This document shows, in pieces, positions 8,593-17,311 of a stretch of 64,000 nucleotides of DNA (its first letter is position 1; each line of letters starts with the position of its first letter). Below the pieces are notes generated by a model, which was not told where the DNA came from, did not search any database, and worked only from the letters and a program-made list of their open reading frames with translations. The position numbers were made by a program, and so were the translations under genes. Location: assembly GCA_001724025.1 (NCBI GenBank), contig MEDJ01000004.1, forward strand, positions 1-64,000. The letters are read 5' to 3'. Source of the DNA: Acidobacteria bacterium SCN 69-37 (GTDB lineage Bacteria > Acidobacteriota > Vicinamibacteria > Vicinamibacterales > SCN-69-37).

Positions 8593-10082
8593 GACGCCTG
8601 CCCCGCGGCCGCCGCCATCAGCAGCGCATGCTCGCTCCACGCCTCGACGGGACGGGCCGCGTCAAGCCGCCCGCGCGCCATCACCGCAATGCGATCGCAC
8701 ACGCCGAGCAGTTCGGGCAGGTACGAACTGACCAGCAGCGCGGCGCGAGGCCTCGCAGCATTGGAGACCACGTCGTCGAGGACCTGATAGATCTGCGCCT
8801 TGCTCGCCACGTCGATGCCGCGCGTCGGTTCGTCGAGCAGCAGTACGTCGACGTCGTGGTAGAGCAACCGCGCCACGGCGATCTTCTGCTGATTGCCACC
8901 CGACAACGCCGCGATCGGCTGGCGCGGTCCCGCGCAGCGGACCTGCAGGCGATCGATCCAGCGACGCGCAGCCGCAGCCTGTGCCTCGGGTCTGACGAAC
9001 GGTCCGGGGCCGAGGCCATCGAGCCTGGAGAGGGTCAGATTGTCGGCCACGCTCAAATCCATCGCCAGTCCTTCCGCGCCGCGATCCTCACTCACCATGC
9101 CCATGCCCTGCCGCCACCGGTCCGCCGGCGATGCCGGCCCCTCCCACGTGCCCACGCGTATGCGGCCACTGATCACCGGCTCCAGACCGAAAATCGTGCG
9201 CAACAACCGCGTCCGTCCGGCGCCGAGCAGACCGGCAATCCCCACGATCTCGCCTCGTCTCAGCTGCAACGTGGCCGCACCGGGCATGACCCCGGTCAGG
9301 TCCAGAACCACTTCGCCCACAGTGCGGGCGCTTCGTGGATAGAGGGCATCGACCGCGCGTCCCACCATCAACTCGACGATGGCCGATGCAGGCGCGTCGG
9401 TGGTCCGCCCTTCGCCGGCCACGCGACCATCGCGCAGCACGACGAACCGATCGGAGACGGCCTGCACCTCTTCGAGGAAGTGCGAGATATAAACGACGGC
9501 TTGCCCCTGCTGTCGGAGTCGCGCGACGATCTCGAACAGTCGATGCACATCGGCGTGAGCCAGGCTGCTCGTCGGTTCGTCGAGCACGAGCACGCGACAC
9601 CCCGACGCCAGGGCCCGCGCAATCTCGACGAGCTGCTGCTCGGCCGGCGACAGGTCCCCGGCCAGTCGATCAGGGACGATGTCGCCGTGGCCGAGATCGG
9701 CCAGCGCCGCGGCGGCACGGGCGCGCATCGCCTCGCGCTTGACCACGCCCCACCGCGCGGGTTCGTCACCGAGCGCGATGTTCTCCATCACCGAGAGATC
9801 CGGCGCCAGCGACAGCCCCTGGTAGATCATCGCGACGCCCTGCCGACGCGCATCGATCGGCGATCGCGGCGTGTAGGGCACGCCGTCGATCCGCATCTCG
9901 CCCGCGTCGGGCGCCACGGCGCCCGACAGGATGCTCATCAGCGTGCTCTTGCCCGCGCCGTTCTGACCGACCAGCGCACACACCTCGCCATCGCGCACCG
10001 AGAAATCGACGCCATCGAGCGCGATTGTCGATCCGAAGGTCTTGCGGACGCCGCGCATCTCGAAGCGCGGCGCGGGGGTCAT
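8589..10082 (-). CDS. Sugar ABC transporter ATP-binding protein (RbsA/MglA-like, two NBDs)
   Basis: At 497 aa it has the tandem nucleotide-binding domains typical of RbsA/MglA. The first has Walker A GQNGAGKS (39-46) and a signature region SPAEQQLVEIARAL with VLDEPTSSL. The second has a degenerate P-loop (GLLGAGRTR) but an intact LSGGNQQKIAVARLL signature and LLDEPTRGID, as is usual in this family. It energises sugar import with the downstream permease and upstream binding protein. Its ATG overlaps the stop of the binding-protein gene (ATGA), and its own stop overlaps the permease GTG. Confidence 0.93.
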   Translation of the reverse strand: MTPAPRFEMRGVRKTFGSTIALDGVDFSVRDGEVCALVGQNGAGKSTLMSILSGAVAPDAGEMRIDGVPYTPRSPIDARRQGVAMIYQGLSLAPDLSVMENIALGDEPARWGVVKREAMRARAAAALADLGHGDIVPDRLAGDLSPAEQQLVEIARALASGCRVLVLDEPTSSLAHADVHRLFEIVARLRQQGQAVVYISHFLEEVQAVSDRFVVLRDGRVAGEGRTTDAPASAIVELMVGRAVDALYPRSARTVGEVVLDLTGVMPGAATLQLRRGEIVGIAGLLGAGRTRLLRTIFGLEPVISGRIRVGTWEGPASPADRWRQGMGMVSEDRGAEGLAMDLSVADNLTLSRLDGLGPGPFVRPEAQAAAARRWIDRLQVRCAGPRQPIAALSGGNQQKIAVARLLYHDVDVLLLDEPTRGIDVASKAQIYQVLDDVVSNAARPRAALLVSSYLPELLGVCDRIAVMARGRLDAARPVEAWSEHALLMAAAAGQAS

Positions 10083-11080
10083 CGCGCGGCCTCTGGTTCG
10101 AGCGGCGGGTGCAGGAGTTCGCGCGCTGCGGGATCGTCGAGGTCCGCCTGCGTCACCAGCCGCACGCCCGTGTCGATGCGCGCCTCCACCGGCTGCCCGC
10201 GCAGGTGCGCCACCATCGTCTGCACGCCGAGATAGCCGATGCGCACGGGATCCTGGAGCACCAGGCCGTGAATCTGTCCCGCCTCGAGTCCCTTCACGAG
10301 GGTGTCCGACGCGTCGAACCCGATGAACGTCACCTGATCGGTCCAGCCGTTGTCCTGCAGCACCCGCAACATCGCCAGCGTCGTCGACTCGTTCGGCGTG
10401 AAGATGCCCTGCACGTCGAGCCGTCCATCCGGTGTCTTGAACCGGCTGAGCAGTGTCTCGCTGCGACGATACGCGGACTCCACGTCCGTGCCCCCGTACT
10501 GGTTGTCGCTGAGGATCCGCAGGTTCGACGCGGTACGAACCGCCTCGAGGAATCCCTCCTCGCGCTCGGTCGTGCTGTCCGATCCTTCCTGATAGCGCAG
10601 CAGCACAACGTTCCCGCCGCCAGGCAGCGCCGTCTTCAGTCCTTCACCGGCCAGCCTGCCGCTCGCACGATTGTCCGTGGCCACGAAGCTGACGTGATCG
10701 CTCCCCTTCAGTCCCGAGTCGATGACGACGACAGGAATATTGCGCCGCCTGGCGTCGGCGACCGGCCCGACGAGCGCCGTATCGTCGAGTGGCGCGAGGA
10801 CGATGCCGTCGACGCCGCGCGAAACGAAGCCCTCGACCTCCGCAATCTGGGCGGACCGATCGTCTTCACGCAACGGCCCGCGCCAGATGATGTCGACGCC
10901 GAGCTCGCGCGCCGCGCGATCCGCCCCGGCGTGAATGCTCTGCCAGAAGATGTGGGCGGTGCCCTTGGGGATCACCGCGATGGTGAGCCGGCCCTCGCCG
11001 CCACCATTACCGGCCCCGCAGGCGGTGGCGAGCATCGCCAGCCCCATCAACATCGCGCCTCGCCTCGTCACCATCGTCAC
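10079..11080 (-). CDS. Sugar ABC transporter substrate-binding lipoprotein (RbsB-like)
   Basis: The 333-aa protein has a short leader ending in a lipobox (LATAC, Cys21), so it should be anchored at the outer face of the inner membrane. The mature part is a periplasmic-binding-protein type 1 fold (ribose/galactose class): IPKGTAHIFWQSIHAGADRAA, GVDGIVLAPLDD and FIGFDASDTLVKGLEAGQI are typical. It would capture a sugar for the two downstream genes. The GTG at 11080 overlaps the stop of the lactonase-type gene; an in-frame ATG lies two codons later. Confidence 0.9.
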   Translation of the reverse strand: MTMVTRRGAMLMGLAMLATACGAGNGGGEGRLTIAVIPKGTAHIFWQSIHAGADRAARELGVDIIWRGPLREDDRSAQIAEVEGFVSRGVDGIVLAPLDDTALVGPVADARRRNIPVVVIDSGLKGSDHVSFVATDNRASGRLAGEGLKTALPGGGNVVLLRYQEGSDSTTEREEGFLEAVRTASNLRILSDNQYGGTDVESAYRRSETLLSRFKTPDGRLDVQGIFTPNESTTLAMLRVLQDNGWTDQVTFIGFDASDTLVKGLEAGQIHGLVLQDPVRIGYLGVQTMVAHLRGQPVEARIDTGVRLVTQADLDDPAARELLHPPLEPEAAR

Positions 11081-11970
11081 GCCCTGACTCCGTTCCGTTC
11101 ATCGAGCCGCCAGCATCTCGCGGCCGTCCCGCCGAGGATCGCATCACGTTCGTCCGGCGATCGTTCTTCGGCAAATGCCTGCACCACTGCCATCACCCGG
11201 TCGTACTCGCCGGCCAGCGTGCACACGGGCCAATCCGACCCGATCATCAACCGCTGCGCACCAAAGCACTCGATCGCCACATCGAGGTACGGACGCAGGT
11301 CGGCCCGCCTCCACGCCTGCCAGTCGGCCTCGGTCACCAGGCCCGACAGCTTCGCGTACACGTTCGGGTGCGCCGCAAGCCGTGCGAGATCGTCTGCCCA
11401 CGCATCGATGTCACGCGCCTTGATCGGCGGCTTGGCCAGATGATCGAGCACGAAGCGCTGATCGGGGAACCGCGAGACCACGTCGATCGCCACGGGCAGA
11501 TGCCGGGGAAACAGCAGCAGGTCGTAGGTCAGGCCGAACGCGGCCAGCTGGCCGAGCCCCCGCAGGAACGTCGGCCGCAGCATGAACCGATCGTCTGGCT
11601 CGTCGTGCACGATGTGGCGAATCCCGACGAGCCCGGGATCGGCAGCCCAGTACTCGAGCTGGGCGTGCAGATCGTCGGCCTGCAGATCGATCCACGCCAC
11701 GACACCGGCTATGAACGGGTGTGCGGCGGCCAGTTCGAGCAGGAAGCGCGTCTCGTCGATGTCGTGTCGGGCCTGCACGGCGATGCACGCCTCGAACCCG
11801 GCGGCCTGGAGCAGCGGCTCCAGATCGGACGGCAGATAGTCGCGCTTCAGGCGTGCCTTTGCTTCATCGATCCACGGAAAGTGGGACGCGTCGTAGCGCC
11901 AGAAGTGCTGGTGCGCGTCGATACGACGTGGCCGCGGCGCGGCCGGACCTGCTGGCGACTGCTCGGTCAT
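11077..11970 (-). CDS. COG3618 amidohydrolase / sugar-lactonase-type hydrolase
   Basis: The 297-residue protein has the amidohydrolase_2 TIM-barrel signature: RIDAHQHFW (His20, His22), VLDHLAKPPI, YAKLSGLV and a C-terminal MIGSDWPVC with the catalytic Asp. The cluster includes L-fuconolactonase and related sugar-lactone hydrolases. First gene of a four-gene operon with a complete ribose-type importer, it likely acts on the imported or oxidised sugar. L-fucose or L-rhamnose-like substrates are suggested only by family knowledge. Start ATG at 11970. Confidence 0.87.
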   Translation of the reverse strand: MTEQSPAGPAAPRPRRIDAHQHFWRYDASHFPWIDEAKARLKRDYLPSDLEPLLQAAGFEACIAVQARHDIDETRFLLELAAAHPFIAGVVAWIDLQADDLHAQLEYWAADPGLVGIRHIVHDEPDDRFMLRPTFLRGLGQLAAFGLTYDLLLFPRHLPVAIDVVSRFPDQRFVLDHLAKPPIKARDIDAWADDLARLAAHPNVYAKLSGLVTEADWQAWRRADLRPYLDVAIECFGAQRLMIGSDWPVCTLAGEYDRVMAVVQAFAEERSPDERDAILGGTAARCWRLDERNGVRA

Positions 11971-12001
11971 GGTGGAACGTGACGACGTGATCCGACGAGC
12001 G

Positions 12002-12952
12002 CTAGGGCGCCTCGGTATAGGCCGAACGAGCGGCGTTCGCGATGCCGCTGGCCCGAGGCCAATCCGGGTGCTTCGCCGTCAACTCGGCCGTCACGGTCTT
12101 CGCCACCTCGTCGATCGATCGCCCCTCGGCCTTGAGCGCGCGAGCGCGCGTCTGAATCTCGGTCATGAAGCCGCGGTTCACGCCAATCAGATCGCCAGTG
12201 CCCGTGGCGCCGTGTGCCGGCACGACGATCGTCGGCTTCCACGCCTCGAACGCGTCGAATGCCGACATCCACGCCTTCATGCTCGCATTGGCGCCGGCCG
12301 CCAGGAACGAGTGGTTCATGACGACGTCCCCGGCAAAGAGCACGCGATCCTGCTCGACGAAGAACGCCGTGTCGCCGCGCGTGTGCGTGGGCCCGACCAT
12401 CAGCATCCGGACGGTCACGCCACCCAGATCGAGCGTGTACTCGCGGTCGAACGTGACGTCGGCCACGCGTCGATGGGCGTCGGCCAGCATTTCCTGCATC
12501 GCGGGCGAGATCTTCGAGAAGCTCTGGACCATCTGCATCCCGCTGTCGGCCCACTCGGCTTCCTGCGTGGTCGAGTTGATGTACTGCGCCTCCGGCGGAA
12601 ACGCCAGGTAGCCGGTGGTGTGTTCCGGGTGGAAGTGCGTGGTCGCGAGATAGACCCGCTGGTTCCGGCTGATCTTCTCCATCTCGCGCCGCACGACCTC
12701 GCCATTGGCGCGGCCGAGCCCCGGATCGATCACGAGCGTGGCGTTCGCCCCGACAACGATGCCGACGTTCGGGACGAACGAGACGTTGTCGTCCGCGATC
12801 ATCCACGTGTGATCGGCGATCTTCGTCGTCGCGTTCGCCTTCACCACGGGATTGGCCGCAGGCCCCCGCTGCGCCGAGGCCAGGCCGGCCGCGACGAACA
12901 ATCCACACGCAACGACAACGAGACTCGAGCGACGGGTCGGCATCATGAGCAC
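12002..12952 (-). CDS. Secreted metallo-beta-lactamase-fold hydrolase
   Basis: After a signal peptide (about residues 8-28, cleavage after ASA) the 316-aa protein shows the MBL core: TTHFHPEHTTG (106-111), GPTHTRGD, FAGDVVMNH and VPAHG. The first motif is HxHxEH, so the usual Asp is replaced by Glu, which could alter occupancy of the second zinc site. The fold and export resemble subclass B3-like or quinoprotein-relative-type hydrolases; true beta-lactamase activity cannot be inferred. It is divergent from the ABC exporter gene across 126 bp. Confidence 0.83.
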   Translation of the reverse strand: MLMMPTRRSSLVVVACGLFVAAGLASAQRGPAANPVVKANATTKIADHTWMIADDNVSFVPNVGIVVGANATLVIDPGLGRANGEVVRREMEKISRNQRVYLATTHFHPEHTTGYLAFPPEAQYINSTTQEAEWADSGMQMVQSFSKISPAMQEMLADAHRRVADVTFDREYTLDLGGVTVRMLMVGPTHTRGDTAFFVEQDRVLFAGDVVMNHSFLAAGANASMKAWMSAFDAFEAWKPTIVVPAHGATGTGDLIGVNRGFMTEIQTRARALKAEGRSIDEVAKTVTAELTAKHPDWPRASGIANAARSAYTEAP

Positions 12953-13078
12953 TCCTCCGGCACGCAGGGACGGACCTCGCGTCCGCCGTGGTCAGGACCG
13001 TTCGATGTACACGTGCACGCGGCGTGAGCAGGGGACGCCCGGAATGATACCCCGGCCGCGCGCTATCCTTGACGGATC

Positions 13079-14986
13079 ATGTCCACGCCCGCCTCGTCAG
13101 CACCGGGCCTCACGCCGCCGGAGCCCGGGGACGCGTTCATCCAGGACATCGAGCGCGAGCTCCGCGAGACCGGCATCCCCGCCGCAGACGAGACGCTGCG
13201 GCAGCCCGAGCCGCTGCCGACCCAGCCCCTCCGCTTCGTGCGCCACTTCCTCGGGTACTACCGGTGGCCGCTGATGCTGATGGCGTGCCTGGAGCTCGGG
13301 CAGGCCGCCTGCCAGATCCTGATCCCCAAGGCCGTGCAGCAGTTGATTGACGCGGCCGTCGCGCTCGAGGGGACGGCGCGGGGATCGGTGTGGACCGCGC
13401 TGGCCGGGCCGATGCAGTTCTTCGTCCTGCTCAACCTCGGCATCCTCGTCTTCAGCCGTGCGAGCGGCGCCGTGCTCGTCATGGTCGGCCCGTCGCTGCG
13501 GCGGCGCGTGCGCAACAGCCTGTACAGCTACCTGCAGTTCCACTCGCAGCGGTACTTCATGGGCAACTTCGCGGGATCGCTGGCCAACCGCATCTCCGAG
13601 GTCTCGATGGGCGTCAACCACTCGCTGTGGACCACGCTCTTCGACTTCTGGCCGGTGTCGGTCACGCTCCTGGTTTCCCTGGTGCTGCTCGTCCAGGTCA
13701 ACGCCTGGCTGGCCCTCGTGCTCGGCATCTGGACGTGCGGATACGTGGTCGTGTCGTACGCGCTGGCGATGCGCTGTCGCGAGTACGCGAAGACGTTTGC
13801 CGCGGCGCGCAGCGCGGTGAGCGGCAAGATCGTCGACGCGGTCACCAACGTGATGAGCTCGAAGCTCTTCGCGCGGACGGCCCACGAACGGTCGTACCTG
13901 AACCACTACCTCGATCGGGAAGTCGACGCGGCGCGACGCACGTTCTGGTTCATGGAGCGGATGCGCTGGTTCCAGTTCGTGGCGACGCTGTCGCTCCAGG
14001 TCGGGATGATCGGCTACGCCGCCGATCTCTGGCTGCGCGGCGGCATCAGTGTCGGATCGTTCGCGATGGTGGCGAGCCTGCTGCTCCTCGTCATCAACGA
14101 CGTGCGCAACCTGAGCCGGCGCTTCCTCGAGTTCTTCGAGTACATCGGCAATATCACCGACGGCGTCGGCGTCATCATCAGGCCGCACGAGGTGACCGAC
14201 GAGGCCGACGCGCGCGACCTGGTCGTCACCCGCGGCGAGATCCGGTTCGAACACGTGGACTTCCGGTATCCGGGTGGCATGCAGGTGTTCCGCGATCTGT
14301 CGCTGACGATCCGCCCCGGGGAACGTGTGGGGCTGGTCGGATTCTCGGGGTCGGGCAAGTCGACGTTCGTGAACCTCATCCTGCGGCTCTACGACATCCA
14401 GGGCGGACGCATCCTGATCGACGATCAGGACATCCGCACGGTGACCCAGGATTCGCTCCGTCGCGCCATCGCGATGATTTCGCAGGATCCGATGCTGTTC
14501 CATCGCTCGCTGCTCGAGAACGTGCGGTACGGCCGGCTCGACGCCACGGACCTGGAGGTCCAGGAGGCCGCGCATCAGGCCCACGCGCACGAGTTCATCG
14601 CGTCGCTGCCCGAGGGCTACGAGTCGCTCGTGGGCGAACGCGGCGTCCGGCTGTCGGGCGGGCAGCGCCAGCGCATCGCCATCGCGCGGGCCATCCTGAA
14701 GAACGCACCGATGTTCTTCATGGACGAGGCCACGTCGAGCCTCGACTCGGTCACCGAGCGGCACATCCAGGACAGCATCGAAACGCTGATGCGCGGCCGC
14801 ACCGCCATCGTCATCGCCCACAGGCTGTCGACCATCGCGCACCTCGATCGCATCGTGGTGTTCGATCGGGGCGAGGTGGTCGAGGACGGCACGCACGCGG
14901 ACCTGCTTGCGCGCGGCGGACACTACGCGCGGCTGTGGGGCATGCAGGCCGGCGGGTTCCTGCCGGAGCACGAGGGCGGATCGTAA
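13079..14986 (+). CDS. ABC exporter, fused TMD-NBD half-transporter
   Basis: At 635 aa it has a cytosolic N-terminal extension of about 60 residues, a six-helix ABC membrane domain (about 65-345), and an NBD with Walker A GFSGSGKST (421-429), signature LSGGQRQR (from 525) and Walker B MFFMDEATSS (from 545), followed by the AHRLSTIAHLDR H-loop. It would homodimerise in the inner membrane and export lipids, peptides or drugs; the substrate is not evident. The TAA stop lies inside a copy of the palindromic repeat described at 14983. Confidence 0.9.
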   Translation: MSTPASSAPGLTPPEPGDAFIQDIERELRETGIPAADETLRQPEPLPTQPLRFVRHFLGYYRWPLMLMACLELGQAACQILIPKAVQQLIDAAVALEGTARGSVWTALAGPMQFFVLLNLGILVFSRASGAVLVMVGPSLRRRVRNSLYSYLQFHSQRYFMGNFAGSLANRISEVSMGVNHSLWTTLFDFWPVSVTLLVSLVLLVQVNAWLALVLGIWTCGYVVVSYALAMRCREYAKTFAAARSAVSGKIVDAVTNVMSSKLFARTAHERSYLNHYLDREVDAARRTFWFMERMRWFQFVATLSLQVGMIGYAADLWLRGGISVGSFAMVASLLLLVINDVRNLSRRFLEFFEYIGNITDGVGVIIRPHEVTDEADARDLVVTRGEIRFEHVDFRYPGGMQVFRDLSLTIRPGERVGLVGFSGSGKSTFVNLILRLYDIQGGRILIDDQDIRTVTQDSLRRAIAMISQDPMLFHRSLLENVRYGRLDATDLEVQEAAHQAHAHEFIASLPEGYESLVGERGVRLSGGQRQRIAIARAILKNAPMFFMDEATSSLDSVTERHIQDSIETLMRGRTAIVIAHRLSTIAHLDRIVVFDRGEVVEDGTHADLLARGGHYARLWGMQAGGFLPEHEGGS

Positions 14987-15010
14987 GGACGACGCCTGCG
15001 TCGCCCCTGC
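14983..15010. repeat. 28-bp palindromic repeat, copy 1 (upstream of fic)
   Basis: This imperfect copy matches the perfect palindrome at 63758-63785 at 24 of 28 positions by eye; its core is GACGACGCCTGCGTCGCCCC. It contains the TAA stop of the ABC exporter gene. A second copy sits at the end of the fic gene, so fic is bracketed by the same repeat. Confidence 0.7.
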
Positions 15011-15054
15011 GGATGTTCGTCAGCCTTTAATAAGGAACCGAACGACGGCCATGA

Positions 15055-15060
15055 TAAAAT
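15055..15060 (+). promoter_or_regulatory. Possible -10 element of fic
   Basis: TAAAAT lies in a short AT-rich patch (about 15024-15075) in otherwise GC-rich DNA, 52 bp before the fic ATG. No convincing -35 was found at 16-18 bp, so this is only a candidate. The fic ribosome site is probably AGGGA, 9 bp before the ATG. Confidence 0.25.
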
Positions 15061-15111
15061 CTACCTATCACATGGGTGCCGTTATGGTCCATGCGATAGG
15101 GAATCCTCAGC

Positions 15112-16272
15112 ATGCCTGACAGCCAGGAGTGGTCGTCGCGCGCAGGTCGATACATCAGCCAGCCCGCAGGGTATCGGGCGTTCGTGCCGGCGCCCCTGCC
15201 GCCGACCGAACCGCCGCTGGCCCTGACAGGCGAGCTGCCGTCGCTGCTCTCAACGGCAGACCGCGCTCTCGGCCGACTCGACGGAGCGGTGTTGACGCTG
15301 CCGAATCCGGATCTGTTCGTCTTCATGTACGTCCGCAAGGAAGCCGTGCTCTCGAGTCAGATCGAAGGCACACAGAGCTCGCTCCATGATTTGCTGGCAG
15401 CCGAGGCTCGGCTCTTCGACGCCGATCTGCCGCGCGACGTCGACGAGGTCGTCAACTACGTGCACGCCATGAACACGGGACTGGCGCGCCTGCGCGACCT
15501 ACCGGTGTCGGTGCGGCTCATCCGGGAGATCCACGAGGAGCTGATGCGCGGTGTGCGCGGCAACCGTCTTCATCCGGGCCAGCTTCGCACGAGTCAGAAC
15601 TGGATTGGCCCAGGCGGCAGCACGCTCACCACGGCCAGCTTCGTGCCGCCGCCACCTCACGACGTACCGGCAGCGCTGGGTCAGTTGGAAATCTTCCTGC
15701 ACGCGCAGGACGATCTGCCTCCACTCGTCAAGATCGCACTGGTCCACGTGCAATTCGAGACGATTCACCCCTTCCTCGACGGCAACGGCCGTGTCGGGCG
15801 CCTGCTCGTCACCTTCCTGCTCACGGAACGCGACATTCTCCACAAGCCCGTGCTGTATCTGTCGCACTACTTCAAGCAGCACCGGCAGGCGTACTACGAC
15901 CACCTCCAAGCGGTGCGCGAGCATGGCGCCTGGGAAGCCTGGCTCGCGTTCTTCCTGCGAGGTGTCATCGAGGTGGCTGGTGAGGCGACCGAGACGGCGC
16001 GCCGTATTCTCCTGCTGCGCGAGGCGCATCGATCGAGCATCACGACCACGCTCGGGCGTGCAGCGGGAAACGGACACAAGGTGCTCGACTCGCTGTTCGA
16101 CAGACCGATGCTCTCCGTCAAGGACGTGAAAGACATGACGGGCACCACCTACGCGGCGGCCAACACCCTCGTTGCCAGGCTGACGACGATCGGCGTGCTG
16201 GAGGAGATGACTGGATACGCCAGGAACCGGCGTTTCCGATACGCGCCGTACATCGCACTCTTCAACTCGTAG
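15112..16272 (+). CDS. Fic family protein with N-terminal autoinhibitory motif
   Basis: The 386-aa protein contains the Fic active-site loop HPFLDGNGRVGR (219-230), which in this family transfers AMP or another nucleotide moiety to a target hydroxyl. SSQIEGT (81-87) fits the inhibitory (S/T)xxxE(G/N) helix on the N-terminal side (Ser81, Glu85, Gly86), making it a class II Fic with built-in control. A C-terminal winged-helix-like segment (about 325-386, VKDVKDMTGTTYAAANTLV) is usual for this subfamily. It stands alone, with no antitoxin gene, between two copies of a palindromic repeat. Confidence 0.92.
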   Translation: MPDSQEWSSRAGRYISQPAGYRAFVPAPLPPTEPPLALTGELPSLLSTADRALGRLDGAVLTLPNPDLFVFMYVRKEAVLSSQIEGTQSSLHDLLAAEARLFDADLPRDVDEVVNYVHAMNTGLARLRDLPVSVRLIREIHEELMRGVRGNRLHPGQLRTSQNWIGPGGSTLTTASFVPPPPHDVPAALGQLEIFLHAQDDLPPLVKIALVHVQFETIHPFLDGNGRVGRLLVTFLLTERDILHKPVLYLSHYFKQHRQAYYDHLQAVREHGAWEAWLAFFLRGVIEVAGEATETARRILLLREAHRSSITTTLGRAAGNGHKVLDSLFDRPMLSVKDVKDMTGTTYAAANTLVARLTTIGVLEEMTGYARNRRFRYAPYIALFNS

Positions 16273-16296
16273 GGACGACGCCTGCATCGCCCCTGC
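16269..16296. repeat. 28-bp palindromic repeat, copy 2 (downstream of fic)
   Basis: The sequence GTAGGGACGACGCCTGCATC plus CGCCCCTGC repeats copy 1 almost exactly (two differences). It supplies the TAG stop of fic, just as copy 1 supplies the stop of the exporter gene. The gene-plus-repeat unit is therefore 1286 bp long from repeat to repeat. Confidence 0.7.
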
Positions 16297-16339
16297 GGTG
16301 TGCGGCCGCTGGCGGTGCTGCGGTAGAGTAGCGGCCGCC

Positions 16340-17311
16340 ATGGCCTCGCGCAGGGACGTCGTCGTCGACTGGGCCGAGCAGGGCCGTCTCGCCCCGGGCG
16401 CACTGCCGCAGGCGCTCGCCGTGGCCGGCGTCACGCCGGATCGGCAGGCATGGCGTCGCTTCCTCGCCACACTGCTGCTGGGACTCGGCGTCCTGCTCCT
16501 GGCCGCCGGCGCCATCTTCTTCGTCGCCTACAACTGGCAGGCCCTCGGTCGTTTCCAGAGGTTCGCCCTCGTGCAGGGACTCCTGGCTGCTGCGGCGGCC
16601 GTGGCCTGGTGGTACGGGCCGTCACGCATGGTCGGACAGGCCGCGTTGCTGCTGGCCACGCTGCTCACCGGCGCCCTGTTCGCCCTCATCGGCCAGACGT
16701 ATCAGACCGGCGCCGACCCCTGGCAGCTCTTTGCCGTGTGGGCGCTGGTGATCGTGCCGTGGGTCGTCGTCTCGCGCATGCCCGTGCTCTGGCTGGTGCT
16801 CGCGGCGCTCGTCAATCTCTCGGTGGCACTCTGGTTCCAGACGTCTCACGGTGTGTTCGGTCTCGCCTTCTCCGGCGAAGCGCCGATCTGGGCGATCTGC
16901 GCGATCGAGGCAGCTGGTCTCATCGCCTGGGAGACGTGTGCGCGGCGGGGCGTGCCGTGGATGGCCGCGCGCTGGCCTGCACGGATCCTCGCGGTGGCCG
17001 TCGGAGTGGCCATCACCAGCCTGGCCATCATCGCGGTGATTGGCGATCCCGGGACCGGTCTGCTGCGGCTGCTGGCGTACGGCGCGTGGCTGGCCACGAT
17101 GTACGTCTGTTACCGGCGAGCCCCGCTCGATCTCTTCATGCTCGCCGGCGGTGTCTCCAGCGCCATCGTCATCGCGGCCGTTGCGCTCGGCCGGCTGGTG
17201 ATCGTCATCGGCGACGGTGGCGGGTTCCTGCTGATCGGACTCGTCGTGGTCGGCCTGTCGGCCGCGGGCGCGATGTGGCTGCGCCGGGTGGCCGCGGAGG
17301 AAGCCGAATGA
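16340..17311 (+). CDS. DUF2157 domain membrane protein
   Basis: A 323-aa polytopic protein with a short soluble N-terminus (ASRRDVVVDWAEQGRL) followed by about 9-10 hydrophobic helices. The region RRFLATLLLGLGVLLLAAGAI and NWQALGRFQRF is typical of DUF2157. Function is unknown. It heads a trio with DUF4401 and GDYXXLXY proteins that is often found together; the ATGA overlap with the next gene implies coupled translation. Start chosen at the ATG following GCGGCCGCC; an upstream in-frame extension lacks conserved sequence. Confidence 0.85.
   Translation: MASRRDVVVDWAEQGRLAPGALPQALAVAGVTPDRQAWRRFLATLLLGLGVLLLAAGAIFFVAYNWQALGRFQRFALVQGLLAAAAAVAWWYGPSRMVGQAALLLATLLTGALFALIGQTYQTGADPWQLFAVWALVIVPWVVVSRMPVLWLVLAALVNLSVALWFQTSHGVFGLAFSGEAPIWAICAIEAAGLIAWETCARRGVPWMAARWPARILAVAVGVAITSLAIIAVIGDPGTGLLRLLAYGAWLATMYVCYRRAPLDLFMLAGGVSSAIVIAAVALGRLVIVIGDGGGFLLIGLVVVGLSAAGAMWLRRVAAEEAE

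Noticed and set aside
12953-13078. TGTACACGTGCAC-like near-palindrome as an operator
   Set aside because: The symmetry is imperfect and short, and no adjacent regulator gene supports it.
13097-14971. 624-codon open frame antisense to the ABC exporter gene
   Set aside because: Mirrors the exporter gene almost end to end and shows no recognisable motif.
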